A stretch of 34,671 nt of DNA. Source: Bacteroidales bacterium (lineage in GTDB: Bacteria; Bacteroidota; Bacteroidia; Bacteroidales; UBA932). This document shows, one piece after another, positions 17,529 to 25,859 of the stretch. The stretch covers positions 1 through 34,671 of the forward strand of contig JAFYWC010000148.1 of the NCBI GenBank assembly GCA_017546585.1, read 5' to 3'. Numbering within the stretch: position 1 is the stretch's first letter; every line of letters begins with the position of its first letter. The position numbers were made by a program, and so were the translations under genes. The notes under the pieces are model-generated. The model was not told the DNA's origin and made no database searches. It saw only the letters and a list, made by a program, of their open reading frames with translations.

Positions 17529-18959
17529 TTATCTGTAATTTGTTACAACATCAACGAGAAGATCTACAAACTTGTCAAGTGAAGCGAGATCAAGACGCTC
17601 ACCTGGAGCGTGTACACCGCGGAGAGTAGGTCCGAACGACACCATATCAAGGCCTGGGAACTTCTCTGTGAAGAGACCGCACTCAAGACCTGCGTGGATT
17701 GCCTTCACCTTTGGCTCGACACCGAAGAGTTTCTTGTATGAAGCTACACAAGCATCTCTGATTGGTGATTCAGCAGCAGGTGCCCATCCCGGATACTCTC
17801 CTTCGTGCTTGACGATTGCACCAGCCAAAACGAAGCAAGCTTCCATCTTTGCAGCCGCTGCGCGTCTTGCCGCTGTAACGCAGCTTCTCTGGCTTGAACC
17901 GATACGGATAACACCTGGTTCAGTCATCTTCACTGATGCGAGGTTTGTAGAAGTCTCGACGAAATTCTCGATCTCCTGGCTCATTGCAAGCACTCCGTGC
18001 GGAGAAGCACACAATGCTGTTACCAGGTTCCAGGCTGTCATTTCATCGATAGCCTCTGCTGCAGGTTCAGCTTCGGCATATCCTGCCTTAAGTTCAGTCT
18101 CGATTGCACCATATTCCTCAGCAACTTCAGCCGCATATGCTTCCATACGCTCGTTGATGATGTCGAGTGTGTCAGACTCGGCTGCGATCACGGCCTTTGC
18201 CTCACGTGCAATGGCATTGCGCTTGTTTCCTCCGTCGATTGCAACGAGCTGCCAGTCGAGGTCAAGGCAACTGTAGAGGAAGCGGCCAAGGAGCTGAACA
18301 GCATTTGCGCGACCCTTGTTGATGTCGTCACCACTGTGTCCGCCCATTGCGTCCTTGATGTATACTGTCTCAAACTCAAAATCCTCCTGTACAGGCTCGT
18401 TCTTATAGTGGAATTCAGCAGTTGTATCAAGTCCTCCTGCGCAACCCACGAAGATCTCGCCCTCATCCTCTGAATCGAGGTTAAGAAGCACCTTACCGGT
18501 GATGAAACCTGGCTGAAGAGCCATAGCTCCATCAAGACCTGTCTCCTCTGCTGTAGTGAAAAGGCACTCGATCTTTCCGCAAGGTATATCGCTCACGAGC
18601 ATTGCCATCTGTGCAGCGACTCCGATACCGCAGTCTGCACCAAGAGTTGTGTCTGGAGCGATCATCCAACCGTCTTTGATGATATACTTGATAGGATCCT
18701 TTGCGAAGTCGTGTTCTACTCCTTCATTCTTCTCGCATACCATATCGGAGTGGCTCTGAAGAACGATTGTAGGTACGTTCTCATATCCTGGAGCTGCCTC
18801 CTTTACGATAAGGACATTTCCTGCCTCATCAGTCTTGCACTCGAGATTATTCTTTGCAGCGAAGTCCTGCAGATATGCGATGATGTGCTCTTCGTGACCT
18901 GACTCCCTTGGAATCGCGGTAATTTCCTTGAAGAATGAAAGTACTGTCTCTGAATTCAT
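17529..18959 (-). CDS. pepD: Aminoacyl-histidine dipeptidase (M20C peptidase, PepD)
   Basis: This di-zinc M20C-family dipeptidase cleaves Xaa-His dipeptides such as carnosine in the cytoplasm. Zinc and catalytic motifs are visible: QSHSDMVCEK, TLGADCGIG, TTAEETGLDGAMAL with the catalytic Glu, and a C-terminal HAGLECGLF. The central GGHSGDDINKGRANA block belongs to the dimerisation lid. From ATG 18959 it is 476 aa, the normal family length; the frame stays open three codons upstream but has no ATG or GTG there. It has an exact -7 element 22 nt upstream and is followed by rpe after 4 nt. Confidence 0.95.
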   Translation of the reverse strand: MNSETVLSFFKEITAIPRESGHEEHIIAYLQDFAAKNNLECKTDEAGNVLIVKEAAPGYENVPTIVLQSHSDMVCEKNEGVEHDFAKDPIKYIIKDGWMIAPDTTLGADCGIGVAAQMAMLVSDIPCGKIECLFTTAEETGLDGAMALQPGFITGKVLLNLDSEDEGEIFVGCAGGLDTTAEFHYKNEPVQEDFEFETVYIKDAMGGHSGDDINKGRANAVQLLGRFLYSCLDLDWQLVAIDGGNKRNAIAREAKAVIAAESDTLDIINERMEAYAAEVAEEYGAIETELKAGYAEAEPAAEAIDEMTAWNLVTALCASPHGVLAMSQEIENFVETSTNLASVKMTEPGVIRIGSSQRSCVTAARRAAAAKMEACFVLAGAIVKHEGEYPGWAPAAESPIRDACVASYKKLFGVEPKVKAIHAGLECGLFTEKFPGLDMVSFGPTLRGVHAPGERLDLASLDKFVDLLVDVVTNYR

Positions 18960-18980
18960 ATTGATCAATTATATATTCTA

Positions 18981-18988
18981 CAAATATA
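18981..18988 (-). promoter_or_regulatory. -7 element upstream of pepD
   Basis: On the minus strand this reads TATATTTG, an exact match to TAnnTTTG, 22 nt before the pepD ATG. The region where a -33 would lie overlaps the dnaA terminator hairpin and shows no TTG. Confidence 0.55.
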
Positions 18989-18995
18989 GCACATT

Positions 18996-19031
18996 AAAAG
19001 AAAAATCCATTCCCTGAATCAGGAAATGGAT
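18996..19031 (-). terminator. dnaA terminator
   Basis: On the minus strand a hairpin with a 7-bp outer stem (19031-19025 with 19011-19005), one mismatch and a 4-bp inner stem with a 3-nt loop is followed by TTTTTCTTTT. It lies directly after the dnaA stop. Confidence 0.8.
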
Positions 19032-19034
19032 CAT

Positions 19035-20459
19035 TTATCTACGAACCGGAACGAGAAGCTTCTCGATGTCGGTAACATACTGCTTGAATGTCTTGTCGGT
19101 CGACATAAGGTCGGTGACTGTTGTGCAGGCGTGAAGCACTGTTGCGTGGTCCTTGCCTCCGATTTCAGCACCGATAGTCGAAAGTGAGCAATTGCTGATG
19201 AGATTTCTTGACATATACATCGCAATCTGTCTCGCCTGTACGATCTGACGCTTTCTTGTCTTTGACAGAAGGTCATCCTTCGAGATGTTGAAGTAGTCAC
19301 ATACGACTCTCTGAACCTTATCAATAGTCACATCGTTCTGCTCTTCTCCTACGATCTTCTCAGTGATCTTCTCAGCGAGTTCGATCGTGATCTCCTTATG
19401 CGCAAGCGTTGCATTAGCGATAAGTGAGATGAGTGCTCCCTCAAGTTCACGGAAGTTTGACTTGATTCTTGTAGCAAGGAAGTTCATCACCTCTTCGCTG
19501 AGCTTTACACCCTCACGGAAGGCTCTTGCTCTGAGCATCTCAAGTCTTGTATTGAAATCAGGCTTCTGAAGTTCAACCGAAAGTCCCCACTTGAGTCTTG
19601 AAAGAAGTCTCGCCTCGAAGTTTTCAAGGTCTGCAGGAGCACGGTCTGATGTAAATATCAGCTGCTTACCTGACTGGTGAAGATGGTTGAAGATGTTGAA
19701 GAACGCGTTCTGTGTGCTCTGACCCATAAGATCCTGGATATCGTCCACAATCAGGACATCCATCTTCTGGTAGAATGCGAGGAAGTCAGTAAGCTTGTTT
19801 CTTACGTTCACTGCATCCATATACTGAGTCTTGAACCTGTTTGCAGGTACATAAAGCACTACGAGTTCAGGATATCTCTTCTTGATCGAAATACCGATCG
19901 CCTGCGCGAGGTGGGTCTTTCCGAGACCTGGACCTCCGAAGAGGAAGAGAGGGTTGAAGGCAGTCTTACCTGGTGCTGCTGAAATGCTTTCTCCTGCTGT
20001 GAAACCCATCTTGTTACACTCACCTACAACGAGGTTTTCGAAACAATAGACAGGATTAAGCTGTGGGTTCACGTGTAATCTCTGGATTCCAGGGAATACG
20101 AAAGGTCCTGGGTTACCGCCTTTACTGTATGTCTCAACTGAAATTGCCTTGTTTACAGGAGCGTTACCGTGAGCGGCAGGATAAACAAGTGCATCCTGCT
20201 TCTGAACTGGGGTAACCACGTATACAAGCCTTGCTGCAACTCCAAGCTCTTTCTTGAGTGATGCCTTAAGAATGTCGAGATATGCATCTTCAAGATATTC
20301 ACGGAAAAACTCAGAAGGAACAGCGACTGTCAAAGTAGAATCAACGAGTGTCATCGGCTTGATCGGCCTGAACCACACGTTGAACTGCTTTGGATCGATG
20401 TTCTGCTGAATGAAGTTCAGACAGTTGTTCCAAACTGATATGTGTCTTTCCTGTGTCAT
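19035..20459 (-). CDS. dnaA: Chromosomal replication initiator protein DnaA
   Basis: DnaA binds 9-bp boxes at the origin and opens the duplex. At 474 aa all domains are present: domain I (about 1-80), a short Gly/Pro-rich linker (about 95-125), the AAA+ domain with Walker A GGPGLGKT (175-182), Walker B VLIVDDIQD and the initiator-specific region, and a C-terminal helix-turn-helix with the signature GGKDHATVLHACTTV. Only a 7/8 match to the -7 element is found upstream (20516-20509). A hairpin (20477-20490) lies in the predicted mRNA leader about 18 nt before the ATG and might influence translation. The gene has its own terminator. Confidence 0.98.
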   Translation of the reverse strand: MTQERHISVWNNCLNFIQQNIDPKQFNVWFRPIKPMTLVDSTLTVAVPSEFFREYLEDAYLDILKASLKKELGVAARLVYVVTPVQKQDALVYPAAHGNAPVNKAISVETYSKGGNPGPFVFPGIQRLHVNPQLNPVYCFENLVVGECNKMGFTAGESISAAPGKTAFNPLFLFGGPGLGKTHLAQAIGISIKKRYPELVVLYVPANRFKTQYMDAVNVRNKLTDFLAFYQKMDVLIVDDIQDLMGQSTQNAFFNIFNHLHQSGKQLIFTSDRAPADLENFEARLLSRLKWGLSVELQKPDFNTRLEMLRARAFREGVKLSEEVMNFLATRIKSNFRELEGALISLIANATLAHKEITIELAEKITEKIVGEEQNDVTIDKVQRVVCDYFNISKDDLLSKTRKRQIVQARQIAMYMSRNLISNCSLSTIGAEIGGKDHATVLHACTTVTDLMSTDKTFKQYVTDIEKLLVPVRR

Positions 20460-20733
20460 TTACTAAAGTGAAGTTTCGGTTGAGAAACCGTCATTACTAA
20501 CGGGACTGCAAAGATGAGGAAAAAAAAGTAATAAAAAATAAAAAAATCTCTTGTTTTTTAATTTTATTTGACACCCCACCACCACTTCACTTGGTAATTT
20601 TACAAAATCTTATAGCATTGAAAATCAAGTGTTTACAACAAGCAAAACCACCTAACTCGCTATTATACACAAGGTTTGCCAATTTGAATAATTCAAATGT
20701 AACAATTTTGTTGTTAATCGCTGATATACAGCG
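20460..20733. other. AT-rich region upstream of dnaA; candidate replication origin or dnaA control region
   Basis: This 274-bp gap contains no credible reading frame. Next to dnaA is a 14-nt hairpin (20477-20490), then a 7/8 promoter element (20509-20516, minus), then an A/T tract of about 50 bp (20520-20570) that could unwind easily. A perfect DnaA box TTATACACA (consensus TTATNCACA) lies at 20663-20671. A small hairpin CGCTG-ATATA-CAGCG (20719-20733) abuts the end of the MCE gene. One box is thin evidence for an origin; autoregulation of dnaA is equally possible. Confidence 0.35.
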
Positions 20734-21645
20734 TTAGAAGACCGAAATCTTTATGTATTTCTTCGGATTTTCTTCGATTTTCTTTACCAATGAATCAACA
20801 TCATTCAACAGCTCGTCTACAGAATTGTAAACAGAGTTATCAACAAGAAGCTTTCCGATGGTGCCATCTGGATCGTTGATCTTTTCGAGAAGCGATCTGA
20901 ACGAGCTGACAACTGCAGCAACGTCAGCCTCATCAAAACTGTTCACCACAGATGACACTCCCGACATAGTAGTATCCACCTTTTCTGCTATCGAATCGAA
21001 CTTCTCGGACAAAGCTGCAAGATTGTCGATAAAGGCATTCAGTTCAGAAGACTTTCCGTTTACAAGTGAGGCAATCCCACTTACGTCTGCCATTGTCTTC
21101 TCAAGGTGAGCGATCGTTCTTGTGAGGTTTCTCTTGTTTGACTCAGAAAGAAGTTCATTTACGCCTGCCACTGTTACCGTAAGGCTGTCCAATGTGTTGC
21201 CGACCTTTTCCATAAGCGGAGTGATGCTTGCAGCAAGACCGTCAACAAGTCCAGCCTCATAACCGGAAGCAAGAACGGCACCATCTCCAACCAACACATC
21301 AGAGCTGCCAAGCTCGATCTTCACTCCCTTTGTGCCCATAATATCCACGCCGTATATTGTCATTCTGGAATCCTCAGGAATTCTGAATTCCTTTCGTACC
21401 GAACAGACGACCTTGAAATCGTCGGTCTCTGGCTGGTAACTGACTTCAGACACCTTGCCGGCCTTGAAGCCTTTGATAAACACCGGCGCAGAAGAAACCA
21501 GTCCTTCCGCATTGGCATATGTGGCGGTCAACTCCATCTCCTTGTTGAAGATGTCTTCTCCACGCAAATAGTTTATGACAAAAAACGAAACTGTCGCTAC
21601 AGTCACGAAAAACACACCGATCTTGAGTTCTTTTGAATATTTCAT
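20734..21645 (-). CDS. MCE/MlaD-family protein, probable lipid-transport component
   Basis: This 303-aa protein has an N-terminal membrane anchor (about 9-27, VFFVTVATVSFFVINYL) and one MCE domain (about 36-115, containing VFIKGFKAGKVSEV and YGVDIMGTKGVKIELG). A long helical C-terminal part rich in Ser/Val/Asp follows (about 130-290). MCE proteins such as MlaD bind phospholipid and form rings or tunnels that move lipids between inner and outer membrane. No ATPase or permease partner is next to it here. It lies 21 nt after the amidase gene on the same strand, close to lptD, consistent with an envelope role. Confidence 0.88.
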   Translation of the reverse strand: MKYSKELKIGVFFVTVATVSFFVINYLRGEDIFNKEMELTATYANAEGLVSSAPVFIKGFKAGKVSEVSYQPETDDFKVVCSVRKEFRIPEDSRMTIYGVDIMGTKGVKIELGSSDVLVGDGAVLASGYEAGLVDGLAASITPLMEKVGNTLDSLTVTVAGVNELLSESNKRNLTRTIAHLEKTMADVSGIASLVNGKSSELNAFIDNLAALSEKFDSIAEKVDTTMSGVSSVVNSFDEADVAAVVSSFRSLLEKINDPDGTIGKLLVDNSVYNSVDELLNDVDSLVKKIEENPKKYIKISVF

Positions 21646-21666
21646 ATCTCTCCTATATATAATATA

Positions 21667-22836
21667 CTAAGGGATGACAACTGAAGTGCCGTTTACTTTC
21701 ACCAGGAATGCTTCTGGGAATGCTTTTCTCACCTCTGAGAGGTGTTTCAAAGCTTCTGCCTTTTCCGCAAATTTACCGGACACATATTTATACACCTTCG
21801 AGCCTTCAGGCTTAATCGGATGTATTGCAACACCCTTTAGCGCCGGATCACCGTTGCTTAGCAGTTTTCCAAGGCTCATAATCTGGACAGAATAATATTC
21901 TTTCAGATCCGTGGCTTCGGGCTTGACCTCTGGTTTGACAGAAGGATTCTCTACTGCTGGCGCAGCTGGTTTTTCGACCTGCACTGGAGCAGAACTGACA
22001 TTGAGAGAGCTGTCATACTGAGTCTTATATGCCTTGAAAGCTTCGAAAAGACGATCCGCAATCTCTTTCTGGCCTTCAGCTGAAGCAAGATATTTGTATT
22101 CAGTCGGATTGCTGATGAATGCCAGCTCAAGCAGAACCGCAGGCATATTCGCCTCGACAAGTACCTGGAAGATGTCCTGATCAATTACAATCTTACGTGG
22201 GGTGAGCGGTTTCACCATAAGTTTATCCACCACTTCCGCTGCAAACAGCAGGCTGCTCTCATAATGCGCCTGCCACTGGAGAGCATATCCGATGTATGCC
22301 TCCGGAGTGTTCGGATCAAAGTGTGTATACTTGGTCTCGTAGCCTTCCTCGAGCACAATTACCTCATTTTCGCGCTGTGCAACTGACATATTCCTCTCAA
22401 AATAGTCGGTCGTATTGCTCTTCCTGTCAGATTTTTGACCCAGAATATGTACAGAACTTCCGAAAGCAGATTTGCTTGAAACACTGTTGCAGTGTATTGA
22501 AACGAAAAGGTCTGCATTGTTCTTTCGTGCTACCATTGCTCTGTCGTGAAGACCTAGAAACGTGTCATTGCTACGTGTGTATACCACCTTTACATCAGGA
22601 TAAGCCTCTTTGATCTTTTCACCAAACAGCTTCGACACTGCCAGCACAATGTGTTTTTCGCTTGTCGCCGCCGTCTGTCCAGGCGCTCCCGGGTCCTTTC
22701 CTCCGTGTCCCGGATCAATTACTATCGTTCTCAATCCGAGATTATGGTTTTTTGACTGAGCACTCACCGTGAACACTGATGAAGCAGCAGCACAAACCAT
22801 TATAATGAAGTATATAATTCTGATTTTATGAGTCAT
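21667..22836 (-). CDS. N-acetylmuramoyl-L-alanine amidase with C-terminal SPOR domain
   Basis: This secreted zinc amidase (Amidase_3, AmiC-like) cuts the stem peptide from muramic acid in peptidoglycan. A signal peptide ends near residue 26 (VFTVSAQ). The catalytic domain has VIDPGHGGKDPGAPG with zinc ligand His44, Glu60, FVSIHCNS with His115, and the late catalytic Glu in LLELAFISNPTE. After a Pro/Val/Lys-rich linker (about 285-310) comes a roughly 75-residue SPOR-like domain (YYSVQIMSLGKLL to the end), which in this family binds denuded glycan at division sites. So it is probably a cell-separation enzyme. At 389 aa it is complete. It heads the operon with the MCE gene. Confidence 0.94.
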   Translation of the reverse strand: MTHKIRIIYFIIMVCAAASSVFTVSAQSKNHNLGLRTIVIDPGHGGKDPGAPGQTAATSEKHIVLAVSKLFGEKIKEAYPDVKVVYTRSNDTFLGLHDRAMVARKNNADLFVSIHCNSVSSKSAFGSSVHILGQKSDRKSNTTDYFERNMSVAQRENEVIVLEEGYETKYTHFDPNTPEAYIGYALQWQAHYESSLLFAAEVVDKLMVKPLTPRKIVIDQDIFQVLVEANMPAVLLELAFISNPTEYKYLASAEGQKEIADRLFEAFKAYKTQYDSSLNVSSAPVQVEKPAAPAVENPSVKPEVKPEATDLKEYYSVQIMSLGKLLSNGDPALKGVAIHPIKPEGSKVYKYVSGKFAEKAEALKHLSEVRKAFPEAFLVKVNGTSVVIP

Positions 22837-22850
22837 AAGCCTATCTCAAT

Positions 22851-22881
22851 TTTGTAATAATTGAAATTAGTTGTAAATTTG
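22851..22881 (+). promoter_or_regulatory. Bacteroidota-type promoter of lptD
   Basis: TTTG (22851-22854), a 19-nt spacer and TAAATTTG (22874-22881) match the consensus fully. The lptD ATG follows 57 nt after the -7 element. Confidence 0.8.
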
Positions 22882-22888
22882 CGAGTTG

Positions 22889-22896
22889 CAAAAATA
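22889..22896 (-). promoter_or_regulatory. -7 element upstream of the amidase gene
   Basis: On the minus strand this reads TATTTTTG, an exact TAnnTTTG match. It lies 7 bp beyond the lptD -7 element and points toward it, so the two promoters overlap face to face. No good -33 is seen. Confidence 0.5.
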
Positions 22897-22938
22897 GCAA
22901 AAACTTAGGAAAACAGGAAAAGGATAGGATTTATTTTA

Positions 22939-25704
22939 ATGTCCATCATAGATACAGGAATATTGGCAAAGTGGCTGAGGAAATGGGGATTGGCAGCATT
23001 TATGTTGCTGGTGCTCAGTTCTTTTACGTCATTTTCACAGGACGACCGCCGACTCAGACGAGCTAAATCAGAGCTTGATCTGAATCAGGTGGCCCTTGAT
23101 TCCGTATCCCGTCCTGTGCTTTCGGATTCTTTGAGAGCAGTCAGGGATTCAATCCACAGAGCAGACTCAATCGCTTCCATCGACTCTCTCCATATGCTCA
23201 AGAAGAGTTCGCTTGAGGCACCGGCGTTCACGACTGCTCGCGACTCAATCATAGAGGATTTCAGCGGTGGCAAGAAGATGATATATTACTATGGTGACGT
23301 CTCCGTTTCATATGCGAATATGAAGCTTACCGCAGATTATATGGAGTATGACCTCCAGACTTCCACACTCTATGCACGAGGAACAAAAGACACTACCGGA
23401 GTCATTACAGGAAAGCCCGTAATGGAGCAGGGTGGCAAGTCTTATACTATGGAGGAGGTCCGCTATAACTTCAACACTATGAAGGCGAGAATCACCAATA
23501 TGGTGACTCAGGAGCAGGATGGTATCCTCCACGGTACAAATATCAAGATGATGCCGGACCGTTCGATCAATATGACAAACGGAAAGTACACTGTCTGCGA
23601 CTGTGAGGAGCCACACTATTATCTTCACCTCACTGCAGCAAAAGTGATGACCAAGCCTTCTCAGAAGACTGTCTTCGGTCCAGCATATCCGGTGATCGCT
23701 GACGTACCGCTTCCTATCGGTCTTCCTTTCGGATTCATCCCTAAACGTCCGGACAGAGCCACAGGTATCCTCTTCCCTACTTTCGGTGAGGAGGCAAAGC
23801 GAGGTTTCTATATGCGTGACGCCGGTTTCTATTTTGTGATCGGCGAGTATTTCGACATCGCTCTTACCGGCGACATCTACACCCTTGGATCGTGGGCTGT
23901 TGACCTTAACTCACGATATAAGGTAAACTACAAATTCAACGGTAGTTTCTCACTCACCTACTCTAATGACCAGGTGGGTGAAAGAGGAAGTTCCGACTTC
24001 CAGCAGATGCGTAACTTCGGAGTTAAATGGAGTCATTCTCAAGACCCTAAGGCACGTCCGGGAACAAGTTTCACCGCTTCGGTAAACTTCTCCAGCCCTT
24101 CTAACAACCGATACAACTCAACATCGGTGACGGAGGCTCTCCAGAACCAGATTTCATCTTCCATATCATATTCAAAGAACTGGAACGGAAAGATCAACCT
24201 TTCCATCAATGCGCTTCACAGCCAGAATTCACGAGACAGTTCATATAGCTTCACGCTCCCTAACGTGTCGCTCTCTGTCAGCCGATTCTATCCTTTCAAG
24301 AGAAAGAACAGAGTCGGCAAGGAGAAGTTCTATGAGAAGTTCTCGCTCGGATACAACACATCATTCCAGAACAAGATCGGATTCAAGGCAAGTGAATTCA
24401 AACAGCCTGGTCTGCTTGACAAGTTCCAGAATGGTATGACGCATAACTTCCAGATCGGCCTCCCTAACTTCACGCTTATGAAGTACATCAATGTAACTCC
24501 AAGCGTGAGCTACGGTATGAACTGGTTCTTCAGAAAGACGGAGAAGGAATATAATCCTGACACAGGAAAGGTCGAAGATATGAAGGGAAAGATATTTGGT
24601 ACATTCGGAGCCACCCACAACTACTCCGGAAGTATCTCTATGAGTACCCGACTCTATGGTATGTTTAACTTCGGAAAACACAGGAAAGTGCAGGCGATCA
24701 GACACGTCGTAACCCCTTCGTTGTCAGCATCGTTCAGTCCGGAGAAAGGTACCTATTTCAACGGATGGAGAACACTCACATATACAGACAGGAACGGCGA
24801 GGTCAAGACACAGGACTACAACATCTACGCCGGTAATATAGGTTCATATCCTGGCAAGGGTAAGACAGCCAGCCTTAACTTTTCACTCGGAAACAACTTT
24901 GAGGCTAAAGTACGAGATCTCAGAGATACAACAGGTACAGGTTCTAAGAAGGTGAAGCTCATCGACAACCTTAACTTTACGACAGGCTACAACTTCCTTG
25001 CGGAGCAGTTCAATATGAGCAACGTCGGAGTGACTATGAACACTTCTATCTTCGGAAAGCTCGGCATCAGCGCAAACGCCAACTTCGATCCATATGCGAT
25101 GGAAGTGCAGAACAGGAGCGTTGTGCGTGTGAACAAGTTCGCAATCACTCAGGGACAGGGTCTCCTTCGTCTCAACACTGCAAGTGTGTCCCTCTCCTAC
25201 TCGCTTTCCGGAAAGGGCCAGATCAACGGTAACGACGGCTCAAAGCAGGCCGGCGGCAACCCTGCAGACCATTACACCAGAATATATTACCACCCTATTA
25301 CAGGTGAATATATTCCTGGCGGTTATCTGTATTATATGAATCCTAATGTTCCTTGGTCGGTAAACTTCAACTACTCGTTCAGCTACAGACCTACTTACCA
25401 GTTTGCAAACGAGCAGATGGCCAAGGTACACAACTATACTCAGACACTCGGAATGAGCGGTAACGTTAAGCTCACTCCACGACTTTCTATGCAGTTGAGC
25501 ACAAACTTCGACCTTATGGCATTGAAGATGAGTGCTACACAGCTCAGCGCAACCTACGATCTCCACTGCTTCAACATCAACGTTTCCTGGGTGCCTAACG
25601 GTAAATGGGAGTCTTGGAGCTTCAGAATCCAGGCTAATGCAGCAGCATTGGCAGACATTTTGCGATTCAAGAAGAGCAGCAGTTACTGGGACAATGGATT
25701 CTAA
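22939..25704 (+). CDS. lptD: Putative LPS assembly protein LptD
   Basis: LptD is the outer-membrane barrel that inserts lipopolysaccharide into the outer leaflet. The 921-aa protein starts with a signal peptide (hydrophobic residues about 17-34, ending FTSFSQ). After it comes an OstA-like beta-jellyroll part (about 95-230, with YYGDVSVSYANMKLTADYMEY) and then the barrel. The segment FGPAYPVIADVPLPIGLPFG followed by FIPKRPDRATGILFPTFG is characteristic of Bacteroidota LptD. Alternating aromatic barrel strands continue to a C-terminal end rich in Phe/Trp. The family is diverged from E. coli LptD, and I saw no obvious conserved inter-domain cysteine pairs. The gene has its own promoter and is divergent from the amidase-MCE operon. 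Confidence 0.9.
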   Translation: MSIIDTGILAKWLRKWGLAAFMLLVLSSFTSFSQDDRRLRRAKSELDLNQVALDSVSRPVLSDSLRAVRDSIHRADSIASIDSLHMLKKSSLEAPAFTTARDSIIEDFSGGKKMIYYYGDVSVSYANMKLTADYMEYDLQTSTLYARGTKDTTGVITGKPVMEQGGKSYTMEEVRYNFNTMKARITNMVTQEQDGILHGTNIKMMPDRSINMTNGKYTVCDCEEPHYYLHLTAAKVMTKPSQKTVFGPAYPVIADVPLPIGLPFGFIPKRPDRATGILFPTFGEEAKRGFYMRDAGFYFVIGEYFDIALTGDIYTLGSWAVDLNSRYKVNYKFNGSFSLTYSNDQVGERGSSDFQQMRNFGVKWSHSQDPKARPGTSFTASVNFSSPSNNRYNSTSVTEALQNQISSSISYSKNWNGKINLSINALHSQNSRDSSYSFTLPNVSLSVSRFYPFKRKNRVGKEKFYEKFSLGYNTSFQNKIGFKASEFKQPGLLDKFQNGMTHNFQIGLPNFTLMKYINVTPSVSYGMNWFFRKTEKEYNPDTGKVEDMKGKIFGTFGATHNYSGSISMSTRLYGMFNFGKHRKVQAIRHVVTPSLSASFSPEKGTYFNGWRTLTYTDRNGEVKTQDYNIYAGNIGSYPGKGKTASLNFSLGNNFEAKVRDLRDTTGTGSKKVKLIDNLNFTTGYNFLAEQFNMSNVGVTMNTSIFGKLGISANANFDPYAMEVQNRSVVRVNKFAITQGQGLLRLNTASVSLSYSLSGKGQINGNDGSKQAGGNPADHYTRIYYHPITGEYIPGGYLYYMNPNVPWSVNFNYSFSYRPTYQFANEQMAKVHNYTQTLGMSGNVKLTPRLSMQLSTNFDLMALKMSATQLSATYDLHCFNINVSWVPNGKWESWSFRIQANAAALADILRFKKSSSYWDNGF

Positions 25705-25747
25705 ATAAAATAATCCGTCAGGGTTGCATTTTAGCTTATTTTATTTA
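25702..25747. repeat. 12-bp perfect A/T inverted repeat spanning the rho promoter
   Basis: TAAATAAAATAA (25702-25713) is the exact reverse complement of TTATTTTATTTA (25736-25747), with a 22-bp spacer. The left arm includes the lptD stop codon and the right arm enters the rho -7 element, so the repeat brackets the -33 TTG. It may be an operator, a weak lptD terminator, or chance in A/T-rich DNA. Confidence 0.5.
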
Positions 25748-25753
25748 ACTTTG
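25724..25753 (+). promoter_or_regulatory. Bacteroidota-type promoter of rho
   Basis: TTG (25724-25726), a 19-nt spacer and TAACTTTG (25746-25753) match the consensus fully. The rho ATG is 106 nt further on, giving a leader of about 100 nt. Confidence 0.8.
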
Positions 25754-25825
25754 CATAGTCCCCGTCTGCTTTTGGGGATATGCACATTCCTTTTACAGAT
25801 GACATTCCCCGTGATTTAGTGGGAA
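25754..25825 (+). promoter_or_regulatory. Structured 5' leader of rho (two hairpins)
   Basis: The first hairpin pairs CATA and TCCCC (25754-25763, with a bulged G at 25758) with GGGGA and TATG (25774-25782), with a 10-nt loop. It would lie at the extreme 5' end of the transcript. The second pairs TTCCC (25805-25809) with GGGAA (25821-25825) and is weaker. rho is autoregulated in several bacteria, so these could matter, but the sequence alone does not show it. Confidence 0.4.
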
Positions 25826-25859
25826 GTTCCATTTGAATAACAATCTTTACAAATATTTT

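Noticed and set aside
17572..18276. 234-codon plus-strand frame opposite pepD
   Set aside because: A long antisense frame produced by the codon use of pepD. It is Ser/Ala-rich without domains, and pepD has clear catalytic motifs.
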